From Chlorophyllum brunneum (taxonomy: Eukaryota > Basidiomycota > Agaricomycetes > Agaricales > Agaricaceae): a DNA stretch of 64,000 nucleotides. Made by a program: the position numbers and the translations under genes. Below, in pieces: positions 11,055 through 21,721 of the stretch; positions within the stretch are counted from its first letter, which is position 1; each line of letters begins with the position of its first letter. The stretch lies in NCBI GenBank assembly GCA_963576785.1, contig OY756143.1, positions 1,984,001 to 2,048,000 of the forward strand, given 5' to 3'. The notes beneath the pieces were generated by a model. That model saw nothing but the letters and a program-made list of their open reading frames with translations, was not told the DNA's origin and made no database searches.

Positions 11055-12622
11055 GATCACCGAATTAGAGCGGTTGGGGTTGATGCAACAAGATCCAAAA
11101 CGTGTATTCCAGTGTGAATTTGGGTGCAGAGCCGAGAGAGATGAGTGAAGTAGAATCATGAGGAACCCTACAAGTCCTGGATGCTGCCATTGTATATGTA
11201 TGGCTTGGGCTTCTCCACATGCACAGCCGTGTGCGATAATTGGCTGTGCTATAATTAGACACAGGGGGCTTGGGTCGCCCGCAGTGGAAGCCAGAAATTC
11301 TTTCTGTATATGGCTAAGCAGCATTTCAGTCGACCTCGAGCTGGTCCCTATGAGCGGTGCTTGCATTGGCCAAACTTTGCTTGGCTTGGCGTAGTCGATT
11401 CAGGATCTTGAGCTCTGTGCAGCCAGCGGACAGCTCAGATTCATGGTTCGTTAATGTTCATTATTGGATGGATTTGCACCCACTGTAAGTTCTTCCATGG
11501 TCATATTGGTAGGAAAAGCAAAGGTTCATTTTCTCTCTCAATTTTATGCTTCTTGTGTGGCGCGGGGTTTCTATCCGTCGTTTACTGGCTAAGATTTTGG
11601 GTCAGATCTCAAGTCGTTCACACAGCAGGATCGGCGGGTATAACGAAACGGGTGCGAATTTCTCCGATTTTACCACCAGCGATTCGAACATGTTAACTTG
11701 TAAACAAAACGTGATCAGAACACTGGACGAAACCATATCTTCGTTTTTCTTTATTTAGAGCAGGTAACTTGTTATTCTAAATGAAATGAGGTCTTATGCT
11801 ATATGAACCGGGGGCAGATGTATAGTAGTAACTCTGGCTCTGCTCTGAAATAAAATATGCTGGAGCCTGAGGGACATGTGGGGAGGATAATGCTAAAAGG
11901 AACAGAAGAAGTGGGAGGGAGGATCGTAAGGAGTCTTGAAGTGGGTTAGGAAGATCATCGGGGATAACGGAGGTGGTCAGTCATTCGTTACAGTCGCAGA
12001 ACGCCGGTGGATGTGGCTCATATTCTGTTATTTTCTCCGGAAGGCGGTCTGATAGATCATAGCGGGTCGCATGTGGGGACGAAGTCAGATGATGGGGATT
12101 GCAGGAAAGAGGGTGTCGGTGGACGTAGGGCTCAGAAAATACACTAAAGAGCTACTAATGGGCGGTAAGGGGTGGCAAACGATGCAGCCGTAGAACAACC
12201 CATATGCATGCTATGTATGGCGCAAGATAGTCTAGGCCTGGTGAAGGACTGGTGGGACGGGTGTGATGAAAAGAGCAGGGGGCGGGCGGAAATACGTGAT
12301 GCGACAATGTCGGGCGCGTCAACTAAGGCAAATAACGCGTTTTCATGAACTATTCTCTATGGCGTGTTTTCTGTATAAAAATTATCACGCCTCGCATCAC
12401 GTTTCACGTCGCGTCTCGCGTCACGGACAATGAACTTCTAAATATTAAGTTGTTCTAGTATAATAGAGGAACAAAATGAGTGGCATTAGTAACAAAGAGC
12501 ATGGGCCAACTACGAAGAAAGGGCTAATGACTAAAGTAGATTAATCCGAAGCTTCGAAAAAAGAGGGACTAGCAACGATTGGGTAGGTAAAATAGCAGAC
12601 TATGTGTATGAACAAGAGTAGC
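11055..12622. other. Intergenic region before the transposon block
   Basis: No open frame with recognisable motifs. It contains the F-box gene promoter side (11055-11400) and AT-rich tracts. A short degenerate repeat at 12385-12426 is listed separately. The retrotransposon block begins at 12628 with a clear LTR end and its AAGAT target duplication (12623-12627). Confidence 0.5.
12385..12426. repeat. Short degenerate CG-rich tandem repeat
   Basis: About four imperfect units, roughly 10-12 bp, built on TCACG/TCGCG (for example TCACGCCTCGCA followed by TCACGTTTCACG). It stands out as CpG-dense beside CpG-poor sequence. It may be a remnant of another element or a small satellite; origin unknown. 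Confidence 0.4.
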
Positions 12623-12627
12623 AAGAT

Positions 12628-13068
12628 TGTTGTCATTTGCGCTTACTATAGCTGTATTCCGTATGACTAGCTCTGCAGTATATTATTCATCTAATATTTG
12701 TCATCAAGGCTGCGCCCTCTGACTCACATTATGCACCTCTTCCTCATGTATTTCATGAGCTAACTGATCACTGTTGCTCCAATTATGCTACTGGACACTG
12801 CTGATGATATTGCAGTGTTTCAAGGGACTTTAGTGTCATTGCTGACATAACTATGCCTATTATTACTTGTAGGTCTTAGGGTTTGCTACCCAGACATTTA
12901 GTATATAAAGCAGTATTCTCTTATTATTTACAAGACAATCTACTTGATTATCTACCTCACTCTACTTGACTCTCTCAGCACCTCTTAGTTCACTTTACCA
13001 TTCACTAACCACACTATCAGTAAGTCAGATTATCCATCTGCTACTATATATTACTGTGTTGTTCAACA
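12628..13068 (+). repeat. Copia E 5' LTR
   Basis: 441 bp, TG...CA ends. A TATATAAAG-type box (about 12902-12908) sits at the expected U3 position. The related 3' LTR is at 46884-47328 and a third family member at 58267-58710. Confidence 0.9.
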
Positions 13069-13080
13069 GGTTATGGGCCC
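13069..13080 (+). other. Copia E primer-binding site, half-tRNA iMet type
   Basis: GGTTATGGGCCC follows the LTR directly. It is complementary, with about one mismatch, to the anticodon-stem region of eukaryotic initiator tRNA-Met (GGGCTCATAACC). This is the cut-tRNA priming mode known from Drosophila copia. The same 12 bases follow the Copia B LTR at 18967. Confidence 0.7.
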
Positions 13081-13191
13081 TGGATTGCCTGCTCCCCATG
13101 CACCATAACTGACTGCAAACAGGTTGTAGATAGGCTGATCTGACCAGTCCTGTAGAGCATGGTCTTTCTGTTGAAGTTTTGGACATATTCT

Positions 13192-13484
13192 TGTTACGAC
13201 CTTAGTCTGGGACTCAGGTTGCAAGTCTTTGGATAAAGACAAGAAAGTAGAGAAGAGAGTAAGAGATGATACAATTGGTAAAGTGTAAGGAATACATCAA
13301 GTATTACTACACTTTATATACTAGTGGTACGAGCTAAGAATAAAGGATCAGAGTAAAGGAGTCATAGGAACCGAGTAGACTGAGTCAGTAAGAGTACAGC
13401 CATAAGGGATGAAACAGATACGTAGGAATGATAAATGTGATGGGCGCATGATAGGAATGTACTGTCTATCTATAGTTTATAACA
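13192..13484 (-). repeat. Gypsy A 3' LTR (left)
   Basis: 293 bp. It contains TTTATATA (a reversed TATA box) and TTGGTAAAGTGT, the proposed mRNA-start complement. It is bordered on the inner side by the polypurine tract AAAAAGGGAGGT (minus sense, next to 13485). Confidence 0.9.
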
Positions 13485-13527
13485 ATACCTCCCTTTTTAC
13501 TTTCATGACCCCATGAAATACTGTAGT

Positions 13528-14433
13528 TTACTTGTCATCTTGTTCTTTGTATAAGGCATTGACAAGTTGATGTTTGGTAGGACCAATCATTGGGGTTCCT
13601 GATTTGCATCGACATCCAATCCAAAAGGGGGCGTGGTCTTGGCCTCCTCTGAAAAGAGCTATGGTGCATCCTTTGAATGTAGCAGTATCGTTTGTTTCGG
13701 CTGTAACAAGGTTGTGTATTATCTCCTCCCAGTAGTTTTCTTTGAACTGTCCTCCATCTTTGAGTGTAAGATAGGATGGGGGTGGATTAAATATCGTTGG
13801 TTTGGGTGGTGGATCCATATCAGGCAGTTGTATAAGGAGGTAGTCTACTTTGTCTTGCATGTCCAGTTCTATTAGATGGTCTGGAACAGACTTGTCGATT
13901 CCCTCCATTCCTTCGTCTAACCAGTCCTGTTCATCGTCTTTGTGGTAGGGCAGCTTGTCGGGTAAGGTAGTAGGGGTGTATGAGTCGAGATCCATTAGTC
14001 TCCATGCCAGTCTGTAGGTAGAATTGTTGCTCAAGTTGGTGAGGTGATTGAGTCTTTTGCCTGTCATGATTAATACACTTTGGATGCATCTCTTTGCATC
14101 AGAGTGCACTAGTACGTTGAGGTTGGTGGCTGCTTTGTCTAATAACTCCTTCATGAGTTCATGTTTCCCAGTTGACATGGCAGCGGAGAGAGCTCTAGTA
14201 GTGGTAATGAGTAGAATGTGGCTCAGGGCTTTGGCTTGGATTTGGAGGTTGTTGATGGCATGTGCAATGTATGTGAGTCCTTTGGTTGTGGCAGTATAGT
14301 ACTCAATTTGATCTTCAGTGGACTAAGCATCGAGGAGGTTGTGAAGGTAATTGGCAAAGTTTATGGTGCAATGGATATAGTGTGAGGTGCATCGAGTGTA
14401 GTGATCTCTTGTAACACGGGGTTTGTTATTCAT
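13528..14433 (-). pseudogene. Gypsy A third ORF (post-pol), unknown function
   Basis: 302 codons in one frame from ATG 14433, broken by a single TAG at 14323-14325; the part after the stop is open for 216 codons from 14178. It lies between pol and the 3' LTR. The translated N-terminus matches the start of the Gypsy C third ORF (FANYL block). The C-terminal third shares a block with it: PPPSYLTLK..G, YWEEI, TNDTAT, HAPFWIGCR, TPMIG, K..L..AL. No signal peptide, membrane segment or known domain is visible. The start codon overlaps the pol stop as ATGA. Position recalls env of some gypsy elements, but nothing in the sequence supports an envelope role. Confidence 0.7.
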
Positions 14434-17400
14434 AATTGTCACTTTTTACCTCCCCTTTTTATAGGTTTTGTCCTCAAAATCTTGTCTAAAAATTCTTGAA
14501 CTGCCTCCTTAGCATTTCCTAACTCTGACTCATTCTCCCATGTGTCTTCTTCGGAGGTATACCCTTTCCAGTATACCAGGAATTGATTTTGTCATCCTCT
14601 TTTGCAATGTCCTCGGATTTCGTCTACCTCATATTGCTCTTCATCATTGATGATCTCGGGCATTGGTAGTAGTGGGGTGTGCTGGCTGTCGAACTTGGGT
14701 TTTTGATAGGGGGAGAGGAGTCTGCTGTTAAATACATCATGTATCGCCTATGTTTCAGGTAATTCCAATTGGTAGCTTGTTTTGCCTATTTTTGCTTTTA
14801 TCCTGAATGGTCCATACCGTTTGTGATCCAGCTTTTTGGTTGGTCTTGTTGTCCTGATATTACTTGCTTCGAGCCAAACTTGTTCTCTTGGGGCGTATTT
14901 GTGTTCTGGCTTAGTGCTGTTGCGTTTCCCCATTTGTTCCTGACTGTGTTGTAACATTTTTGTCGCTTCTTGTTGCATGTTTTGTAACTCCTGTATTTGC
15001 TCTGTGATTGCAGGTGCTTTGGTGATGGTCGTTATATCTTCTTTCCAAGGGTGTTGTCCATAAACTATTTCGAATGGTGAGTATCCAGTGGCTGTGTGGG
15101 TTTTGTCGTTGTATTGGAATTCCGCTGTGGCCAGCCATTTTTTCCAATTGTCTTGAGCATGGTTTATTACATTTCTGAGATATGTTTCAACCTCCTGGTT
15201 GATGCACTCTGTTTGACTGTTGGTTTGTGGATGGTATGCCATGGATAAGTTTTGCTGGGTTCCTGTTGCTCGGCATAATTCTGCCATGAATTTGGATGCA
15301 AATTGTGGGCCTCTGTCACTGATAATTCTTCGGGGTATTCTGTATGTTCTCCATATGTCATCCCAATAGATATCTCCTAGCTCCTCGGATGTTAAGGTGG
15401 TGTTGACTGCCCATAATCTGATCATTTTACTGAAACGATTGACTATGACAAGTATTACATCATATCCTTCTGATTCTGGTAGTGGTCCTATTATGTCGAT
15501 TGATATTTCTTCCCAAGGTTCCGCTGGTGTTGGTAATGGATGGAAATGTGTTGTCGGTCTTGTTCGGAGTATTTTATTTCATTGGTATGCTTCACATCCT
15601 CGAATGTATCATTTGATGTTGCTGCGCATCTGGGGCCACCAATAACTCCATTTAAGAAGTTCAATCATTCGATATTATCCCGGGTGTCCTACATCTGTTT
15701 CGTTGTGGTATTGTCATAGTATTTCCTGTCATATTTGGTTGTTGGGTGGAACATATATCCTTCCTTCAAACATCGGTACCCCATCTGTTTCCCATATCTC
15801 CTTTGGTTGCTTCTCTTTTTCTTTTAGCCATTGTATTTCTCTTCTTGTCTCCTTTCGTATTTGGTGTTTCAGATCTTCTTCCCCTGAGATTTCCCAAATT
15901 TGTCGGATTGTGGTGATTGTGCTATTGTCGAATAAGTGGTCAGGTAGTAGGGTGATGTCAGTATTGTCTCGAGTAGTGTCCATTTTTGTTAGTCTTGACA
16001 AGACATTGGCTTTTGTGTTGGTTTTTCCGGGGATATGTTTTAGCGTGTAGTGGTACTCTTGTAGCTCCATTTGCCACCTTGCTTGTCATCCTGTGAGTTG
16101 TTGTGGTTTTTGGAAATATTCCAGGTTTTTGTGATTGGTCCATATTTCGAATAGTTTATCTGCGTCGAGTAGATATTATCTCCAGGTCTTGATTGCTTCT
16201 CGAATGGCAAGTAACTCTTTGTCGTAGATCTGATAGTTTCGTTCTGCAGGTGTCATTGTTCTTGAGTAGAATGTGATTGGGTGCCAATATTCTTCTTGTT
16301 TTTGCAATAATACTGCTCCTACTCCATATCCTGATGCGTCCACTTCTACCCTGTATTGACCCTTGTCCTGTGGCATTGCTAATACTGGTTCACTTGTGAT
16401 CTTTTCCTTGATCCTTTCGAAGGCTTGTTGTTGTTGTTCCTTCTATGCCCATTGTGTGTCTTTTTTCTTCAACTTATGTAGTGGGGCTGCTATGTTGCTG
16501 AAGTCATGAATGAATCTTTGGTAGAAGTTTGCGAATCCTAGGAATTTTTCGATATCTTTTAGGGATTTGGGTGTTGGCCATTCTTTCACTGCTTTCACTT
16601 TCTCCTCCTCCATTTTAATGCTGTCTTGTCCAACCACAAATCCTAGTATAGGTATTTCTTTTGCATCGAATATGCATTTCGATCTTTTGAAATATAGTTG
16701 GTGCTTCGCCACAATGTCGAGAAATTGTTTTGTTCTGTCTTCAAGTTCCTGTTGTGTAGTTCCCGGTATGACAAAATCATCCATGTAGTTGACAACTGCT
16801 CCTTCATGTAGGATTTCCTGAAAGACAGTGTTTATCATCCTTTCAAACGTTGCTGGCAAGTTACTCATTCCAAAAAACATGACTGTTGGTTCAAATAGTC
16901 CGTTGTTTGTTACAAATGCTGCTTTCCATTCATTATCTTCTCTTATCCTGACGTTATTGTATCCCCATATAATGTCGAGTTTATTAAAGACTTTTGCATT
17001 CTTGAGTTTATTGATAACTTCGCTTATGAGTGGAAGTGGCGTTTTGTCTTTGATCGTGTGTTCATTTAGCTTCTTGTAGTCTTGTACTAGTCATTTGGTT
17101 CCATCTTTCTTGGGTATGAAGAAGCATGGTGTAGTGTAGGGGGATTGTGATGGTCGAATTTGTCCTGAGGTGATATTTTCATTGAGGAATGTTTGCAGTT
17201 CTTGTTTCTCCATTAGTGTCATTGGGTAGACCTTGGACTGTATTACCGGTGGTGCGTCTTCTGTCAAGTTTATTTTGTGGTCCCATATCGTATGTTCTGG
17301 TAGTTTGTTGAAGTTCTTCTTGTCAAACAGGTGCGTATATGGCTGCAGGTATGTCGGTAGATCCTCTGGGTTTGTTTGGTCGGTTTTCTTTTCCTCTATA

Positions 17401-17900
17401 TGTTCTTTTACCATGCGTATTCTTTCGTTGAATCATATATTGTTGTGGTGGGTGGTACAATCCTTCGGACATCTATTGAAGTATATTATGTTGTTTGTCC
17501 AATCAATTTCTGGGTTGTGCTTGACTAGTCAATCATGTCCAAGATATAGGTCCGCGCTCTCCAGTTGTGTTACCATTGCTTCAATTTCCTCCGTGTGTTT
17601 GCCATTGCTTAATACCAGTTGTGCCATATCTGTTATTTCTCCCTTCTTGTTTTCAGTTCCATCAGCATTGATTACTCGTATTGGGGTTTCAAGGGGTTTG
17701 GTCATGATCTGTTCTTCTTCTACTATCCTCTGTACTATGCACGTATGTGTACATCCAGAATCCACCAGTGTGGTGATTTACTTGGGTCCTTTCTTTGTTC
17801 TGATTGTTGAATCGAGGAGAAGTTTGTGTGTCGAGTTGCATTTTTGCGGAATCACATATCGTCTATTGTGACATAAAACAGAAACTCTAGGTTTATTGGC
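14430..17900 (-). pseudogene. Gypsy A pol remnant (PR-RT-RH-IN-chromodomain)
   Basis: Minus-strand polyprotein in pieces. Protease: 17529-17765 (DSGCTHTC). Reverse transcriptase: 17091-17414 (CFFIPKKDGTK) and 16443-16880 (MFFGMSNLPATF, VNYMDDFVIPG, the YMDD box). RNase H: 16176-16376 (YRVEVDASGYGVGAVLL). Integrase: 14748-15425 (SDRGPQFASKFMAE, AYHPQTNSQTE). The chromodomain region at 14480-14650 is degraded. It is clearly homologous to the intact Gypsy C pol but has many TAG/TGA interruptions, mostly where Gypsy C has CGA, CAA, CAG or TGG codons. Confidence 0.85.
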
Positions 17901-17914
17901 TTGCGGGTTTGCAC

Positions 17915-18394
17915 CTACTTGGAGCCTTCGACAAAATCCTCTTTTGTCTCTTCTTCTATCTCCTCGGTGACCTCTCTGATGTGCACTTTCTTCGGTGCTT
18001 TACAGTTCTTCGAGATGTGGCCCTGTTTGCCACAGTTATAGCATGTTATTTTGGTGTATGCTATCTTCATCTTCTTGCGGCAGTATTTGGCAATATGCCC
18101 ATAGAGGTTACAGTTAAAACACCTCGGTTTGCCATTTTGATTGGTATCTGCCCTTTGTCTACCAATTTCCATTGGTTGTCCTCTACCTCCATAGGTGACT
18201 CCTGTGCTTGTTCTGACATCTCCTTGTGTGATGTCTGTTGTTTTGTATCCTTGTCCTACTGCAAGGATGGTATTTCTCCATTTGCTGTATATGTCGGAGA
18301 TTAAGGCTGCCGGATAGCCTACAATAGTTTGGATAATGTCTGCTCTGGTGTGTCATTTGAGGAGGAATATGGCATGTGCATCATCGGTTCCTGC
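17915..18394 (-). pseudogene. Gypsy A gag, C-terminal part
   Basis: Contains two CCHC zinc knuckles (CFNCNLYGHIAKYC and CYNCGKQGHISKNC) and the acidic tail ending in TAG at 17915-17917. The gene is cut at 18394 by insertion of Copia B; the N-terminal part continues at 32217. Confidence 0.85.
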
Positions 18395-18966
18395 TGTTGA
18401 AGTTTCGGACATATTCTAGAAATAGACTATGAAGTCATTATGATAATAATAGACTGATCCGTTACTTTCCAGTAACTTCATTCCGTAGTAACTTCCTATG
18501 AGTTGCTCTGCATACTATGAGAGTCATAAGTACTTGATAGATTATTCTACATAGTACCAATGACTAGATACTACGTTCTGCAGTACTCCGCAGGCACTAC
18601 GCCGCAGTTAAAGGGAGTCATAAGGAATAATCCATGCAATGCTAGTATTTTATGTAGTATGACTCGTCTATGTTACAATATGTATATAAACCCCATGTAG
18701 CAGACCTAAGTTCTGCATCTTGTTCAATCGAACAACTTCTTCATCATTGCCTATCTCTTTGAGTACAACACCTCCATCAATCTAATCGACTTTGACCTCT
18801 ACTTATCTGACGTTAACCGCTTCATCAATAATATCTGTCTATCCGAATTACCTTTCTACAGGTATCAGATAGAAGCTTATTATCTTGGTGAGTAGACCCT
18901 ACGTTCTTTCCCACTGCGTTTACTGCTGCCCCCAGCAAACAACTCATTACGGTCGTTTCCTCAACA
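18395..18966 (+). repeat. Copia B 5' LTR
   Basis: 572 bp with TGTTGAAG...TCAACA ends and a TATATAAA box at about 18682-18689 in U3. Confidence 0.93.
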
Positions 18967-18978
18967 GGTTATGGGCCC
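18967..18978 (+). other. Copia B primer-binding site, half-tRNA iMet type
   Basis: GGTTATGGGCCC begins directly after the LTR, identical to the site in Copia E, and complementary with about one mismatch to the anticodon stem-loop side of initiator tRNA-Met. Confidence 0.7.
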
Positions 18979-19126
18979 CGGTAGCCTTACCAATGGTTAA
19001 AACCATTATCATCCCCTCTAAACGAGATAGGATGATAGGGCTTTACCTGACAGAGTTATCCTTGTATTTGATCATTGCTAATACGAGAATTTTCTTCTAG
19101 AAAGAAATACACTTGACGAAGATATT

Positions 19127-21718
19127 ATGTCTACTAATAATATCGTCGCTGGTTTACCTAAGCTCAATGGGCCGAAGAACTATGCATTCTGGTCTAGAAG
19201 GCTTCAGGATGCCCTAACCCTCATTTTTGTCACTGGTTCTGACCAGTCCGGATGGACTGTGACAGACCAGGATCTTTCCCCTAAAAATCCTGCCGCTTTA
19301 ACAGAGGATAGAAGGAGAGAACAATTGAGAGGTCAGGTATTGGCTGTTATTAATGGCACCTTACCTGATTCCCTGTTACTCCATGGGCATGATGCTCCTG
19401 GATTCCTCTGGAGTGATTTGAAAACCCGCTTTGGGACACCTTCTCCTGCCGCGGTGTATTCAATTCTCCAAAGAATGTTGCGAAAGTGCATTTCAGGGAA
19501 TCAAGATCCAGCAATGGATCTAGCTGAATTGAGAACAATGGCTTCTCAATTAGAAACAGCTAAAGTAAAATTGCCAGAAGTTCTTGGCGCGATGATCGCT
19601 TTGAACGCATTACCACCGGATTGGAATGCAGTGGCACAAACAACATTGGCAAATAATCACAATGTTGTAGATATGACCTGGGAGGTAGTTCAACAGGCTA
19701 TAAATGCTGAGTGGTCAAGACGTGAAGGGTCAAGACCTAACATGTCTAACCAACAAGCCTCTTTTGCCGCCACTGCCAACTACCAAGCTTGCCCTCAGGG
19801 CAACATCCCCAGGACTCGCCCTGGACCACCCTGGAACCGCTTCCACCCTGGAGGCGATACCAGGGCCCAGCCTGCGAGAGGTCCTCGCCACCCTGCCAAT
19901 CCGAGTGGGCAGCCCCCTCAGCCTTCTCCTCCTACTCCTACCTGGATTAACGTCCAGAAGAAGAAGAAGAAGCCCAAGAAGTGCCAGGGTAAACCCCAGG
20001 CCCACATGGCTGAAGCCATGGCGGGCTTTGCCGCTGCCACGGAACCGGCGGTCCGTCGTTTCACTGGTCCGGGGATGACCCCCTTCAACCTAATGAGGCG
20101 CATGGACGTGCCTCAACCCGTTCCCGCTCCCGCTCCTCCGACCACTCATGTACTAGTGAGTGAGAGACCAAAACCTCTTACTTGGGTTAATCCCAAGAAG
20201 GTCCAGCAGGCACGAGAGAATGCTCATGCTGAGCTCGAGAAAAAGGTGCGTGCTGAAGCACGAAACTTATGTTTCACCGCCCTGCTCGAAAACTCACTGC
20301 AGATCCAACAGGTGACCACCTGGCGCGACTGCATCACTGGTCCTTCGCCCATGCAAATAGCGAAGAAACCTGCCCTCGATCGTTATGATCGCAGAATGCA
20401 CGAGGTCTCTCACCCCCGTGCCCAACAAGGACGATTGGTGACACCTCCCGGTGCACCTTTGGTTCCTTCTGGTCACCCCCCAGGTTGTACCTGTGAGGGA
20501 CACACGAGGGTGAGTAAATGGTTTCTAAAGCATAGTAACCCCAAAATTAACATGACTCGCATCTGCTTCTCCTTCCTTTTACCACTTGGTTCGCCATACA
20601 CCTTATTGGTTTCTCCCAAATTTGGGACGAAAATTAATTTGGCTATGCATCATGTGGTAAAGATCCCAAGCATAGACTCCATCGTCCGGGGTGACTCACT
20701 TGAACCCGGAGAGGTTCAGCCATTCTACCTTCCTCCTCGGGAGAAAATAGTAGCTCCGGCTGTCAGGACCTATGAAGAGGAGTTCTCTCCTCTTCCTCGG
20801 CCCTCCCCTCCAACGGAGCGATTCCAGAGTAAGAGATACTCTCTTACTCAAAAGAACAAGACCGCTGACAGGCGACCTGCCACACTTACAGTGTTGGTAG
20901 ACGAAGCCTTCAAACGGCTTGAGAGTGAGAAGGAGGTCGACGACCTCATGGCGCCGGCTCAGGATGTCGCCTATGACATCTGCGACCCCAGGAATCCTGC
21001 GAACGTCACAGAACCCTCTTCTGGACCTCTCCCGAAGTCCCCCAAGTCCAAACCATTTGCTTCGGCACCTCAATCTGAGGTGTCTCTCAGACTTTTGTCG
21101 ACCAACTATGGGAGCGACTTCAAGAAGAAAGGAGGAGCTGGGTACGTGATCAATTCAATCTCAGATACTCTTACTAACCCTGATACACAGTCCTGTCACC
21201 AATATGCCGACCAGCCGTCTTCACAAGAAGAAGGGCAAGGGCAAAGGGAAGGGATGTCAGGGGCCAGGCATATAGATATGCTATCGGGATCTTTAGGATC
21301 CCATAACAATGTATTTTCGTGCGAATGGATAAATGAGAAGTGTTTTAACACTTCTCAACTTTTTTGTTTCTCCACGTGCATGCCCGATCAATATTTAAGA
21401 GTACCAGATCAAATTAGATCTCGATCGCTAAGCAATGATCAAATCATAACGCCACTAGAAGAATATAGTGACATATGGTTATTAGACTCAGGGGCATCAT
21501 GTCATTATACCCCTTATGCAGAAGACTTCATCAACTTCGAAGAACTCGAAGTTTCGATCCCAATTAAGACTGTAGGAGCACAAGGCCCCTACCTTAATGC
21601 AGTTGGTCTTGGCACAGTTATGCTTAAGCATAGAGTCTATAACGGGAAGACTGACAGCATTCAACCAATGCAGATATTAATATATCCAGTCTTCCTTCTA
21701 AAAGGAACCTCTGAATAA
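19127..21718 (+). CDS. Copia B gag and protease polyprotein, 863 aa
   Basis: ATG 19127 follows a 148-bp leader region after the primer site. The N-terminal 200 residues have the copia gag fold signature (LPKLNGPKNYAFWSRRLQD, then FLWSDLKTRFGTPSPAAVYS). A proline-rich segment then ends in a lysine cluster (QKKKKKPKK, about residue 280). I see no CCHC zinc knuckle. A long middle region follows, only partly recognisable, with a Cys-Cys-His sequence PPGCTCEGH. The aspartic protease motif WLLDSGASCHYTP is near residue 785. The frame ends TAA at 21716-21718, while the homologous codon in Copia D is TGA and integrase sequence continues at once. So protease and integrase are split by a stop present in both copies. 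Confidence 0.8.
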   Translation: MSTNNIVAGLPKLNGPKNYAFWSRRLQDALTLIFVTGSDQSGWTVTDQDLSPKNPAALTEDRRREQLRGQVLAVINGTLPDSLLLHGHDAPGFLWSDLKTRFGTPSPAAVYSILQRMLRKCISGNQDPAMDLAELRTMASQLETAKVKLPEVLGAMIALNALPPDWNAVAQTTLANNHNVVDMTWEVVQQAINAEWSRREGSRPNMSNQQASFAATANYQACPQGNIPRTRPGPPWNRFHPGGDTRAQPARGPRHPANPSGQPPQPSPPTPTWINVQKKKKKPKKCQGKPQAHMAEAMAGFAAATEPAVRRFTGPGMTPFNLMRRMDVPQPVPAPAPPTTHVLVSERPKPLTWVNPKKVQQARENAHAELEKKVRAEARNLCFTALLENSLQIQQVTTWRDCITGPSPMQIAKKPALDRYDRRMHEVSHPRAQQGRLVTPPGAPLVPSGHPPGCTCEGHTRVSKWFLKHSNPKINMTRICFSFLLPLGSPYTLLVSPKFGTKINLAMHHVVKIPSIDSIVRGDSLEPGEVQPFYLPPREKIVAPAVRTYEEEFSPLPRPSPPTERFQSKRYSLTQKNKTADRRPATLTVLVDEAFKRLESEKEVDDLMAPAQDVAYDICDPRNPANVTEPSSGPLPKSPKSKPFASAPQSEVSLRLLSTNYGSDFKKKGGAGYVINSISDTLTNPDTQSCHQYADQPSSQEEGQGQREGMSGARHIDMLSGSLGSHNNVFSCEWINEKCFNTSQLFCFSTCMPDQYLRVPDQIRSRSLSNDQIITPLEEYSDIWLLDSGASCHYTPYAEDFINFEELEVSIPIKTVGAQGPYLNAVGLGTVMLKHRVYNGKTDSIQPMQILIYPVFLLKGTSE

Positions 21719-21721
21719 CTA

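Noticed and set aside
11055..11366. N-terminal extension of the F-box protein by 104 codons
   Set aside because: Extension lacks family features; MDISPLEP at 11054 is the better start, though upstream initiation is not excluded.
17233..17871. Plus-strand 212-codon frame rich in cysteine and serine
   Set aside because: Antisense shadow of the Gypsy A protease/pol region.
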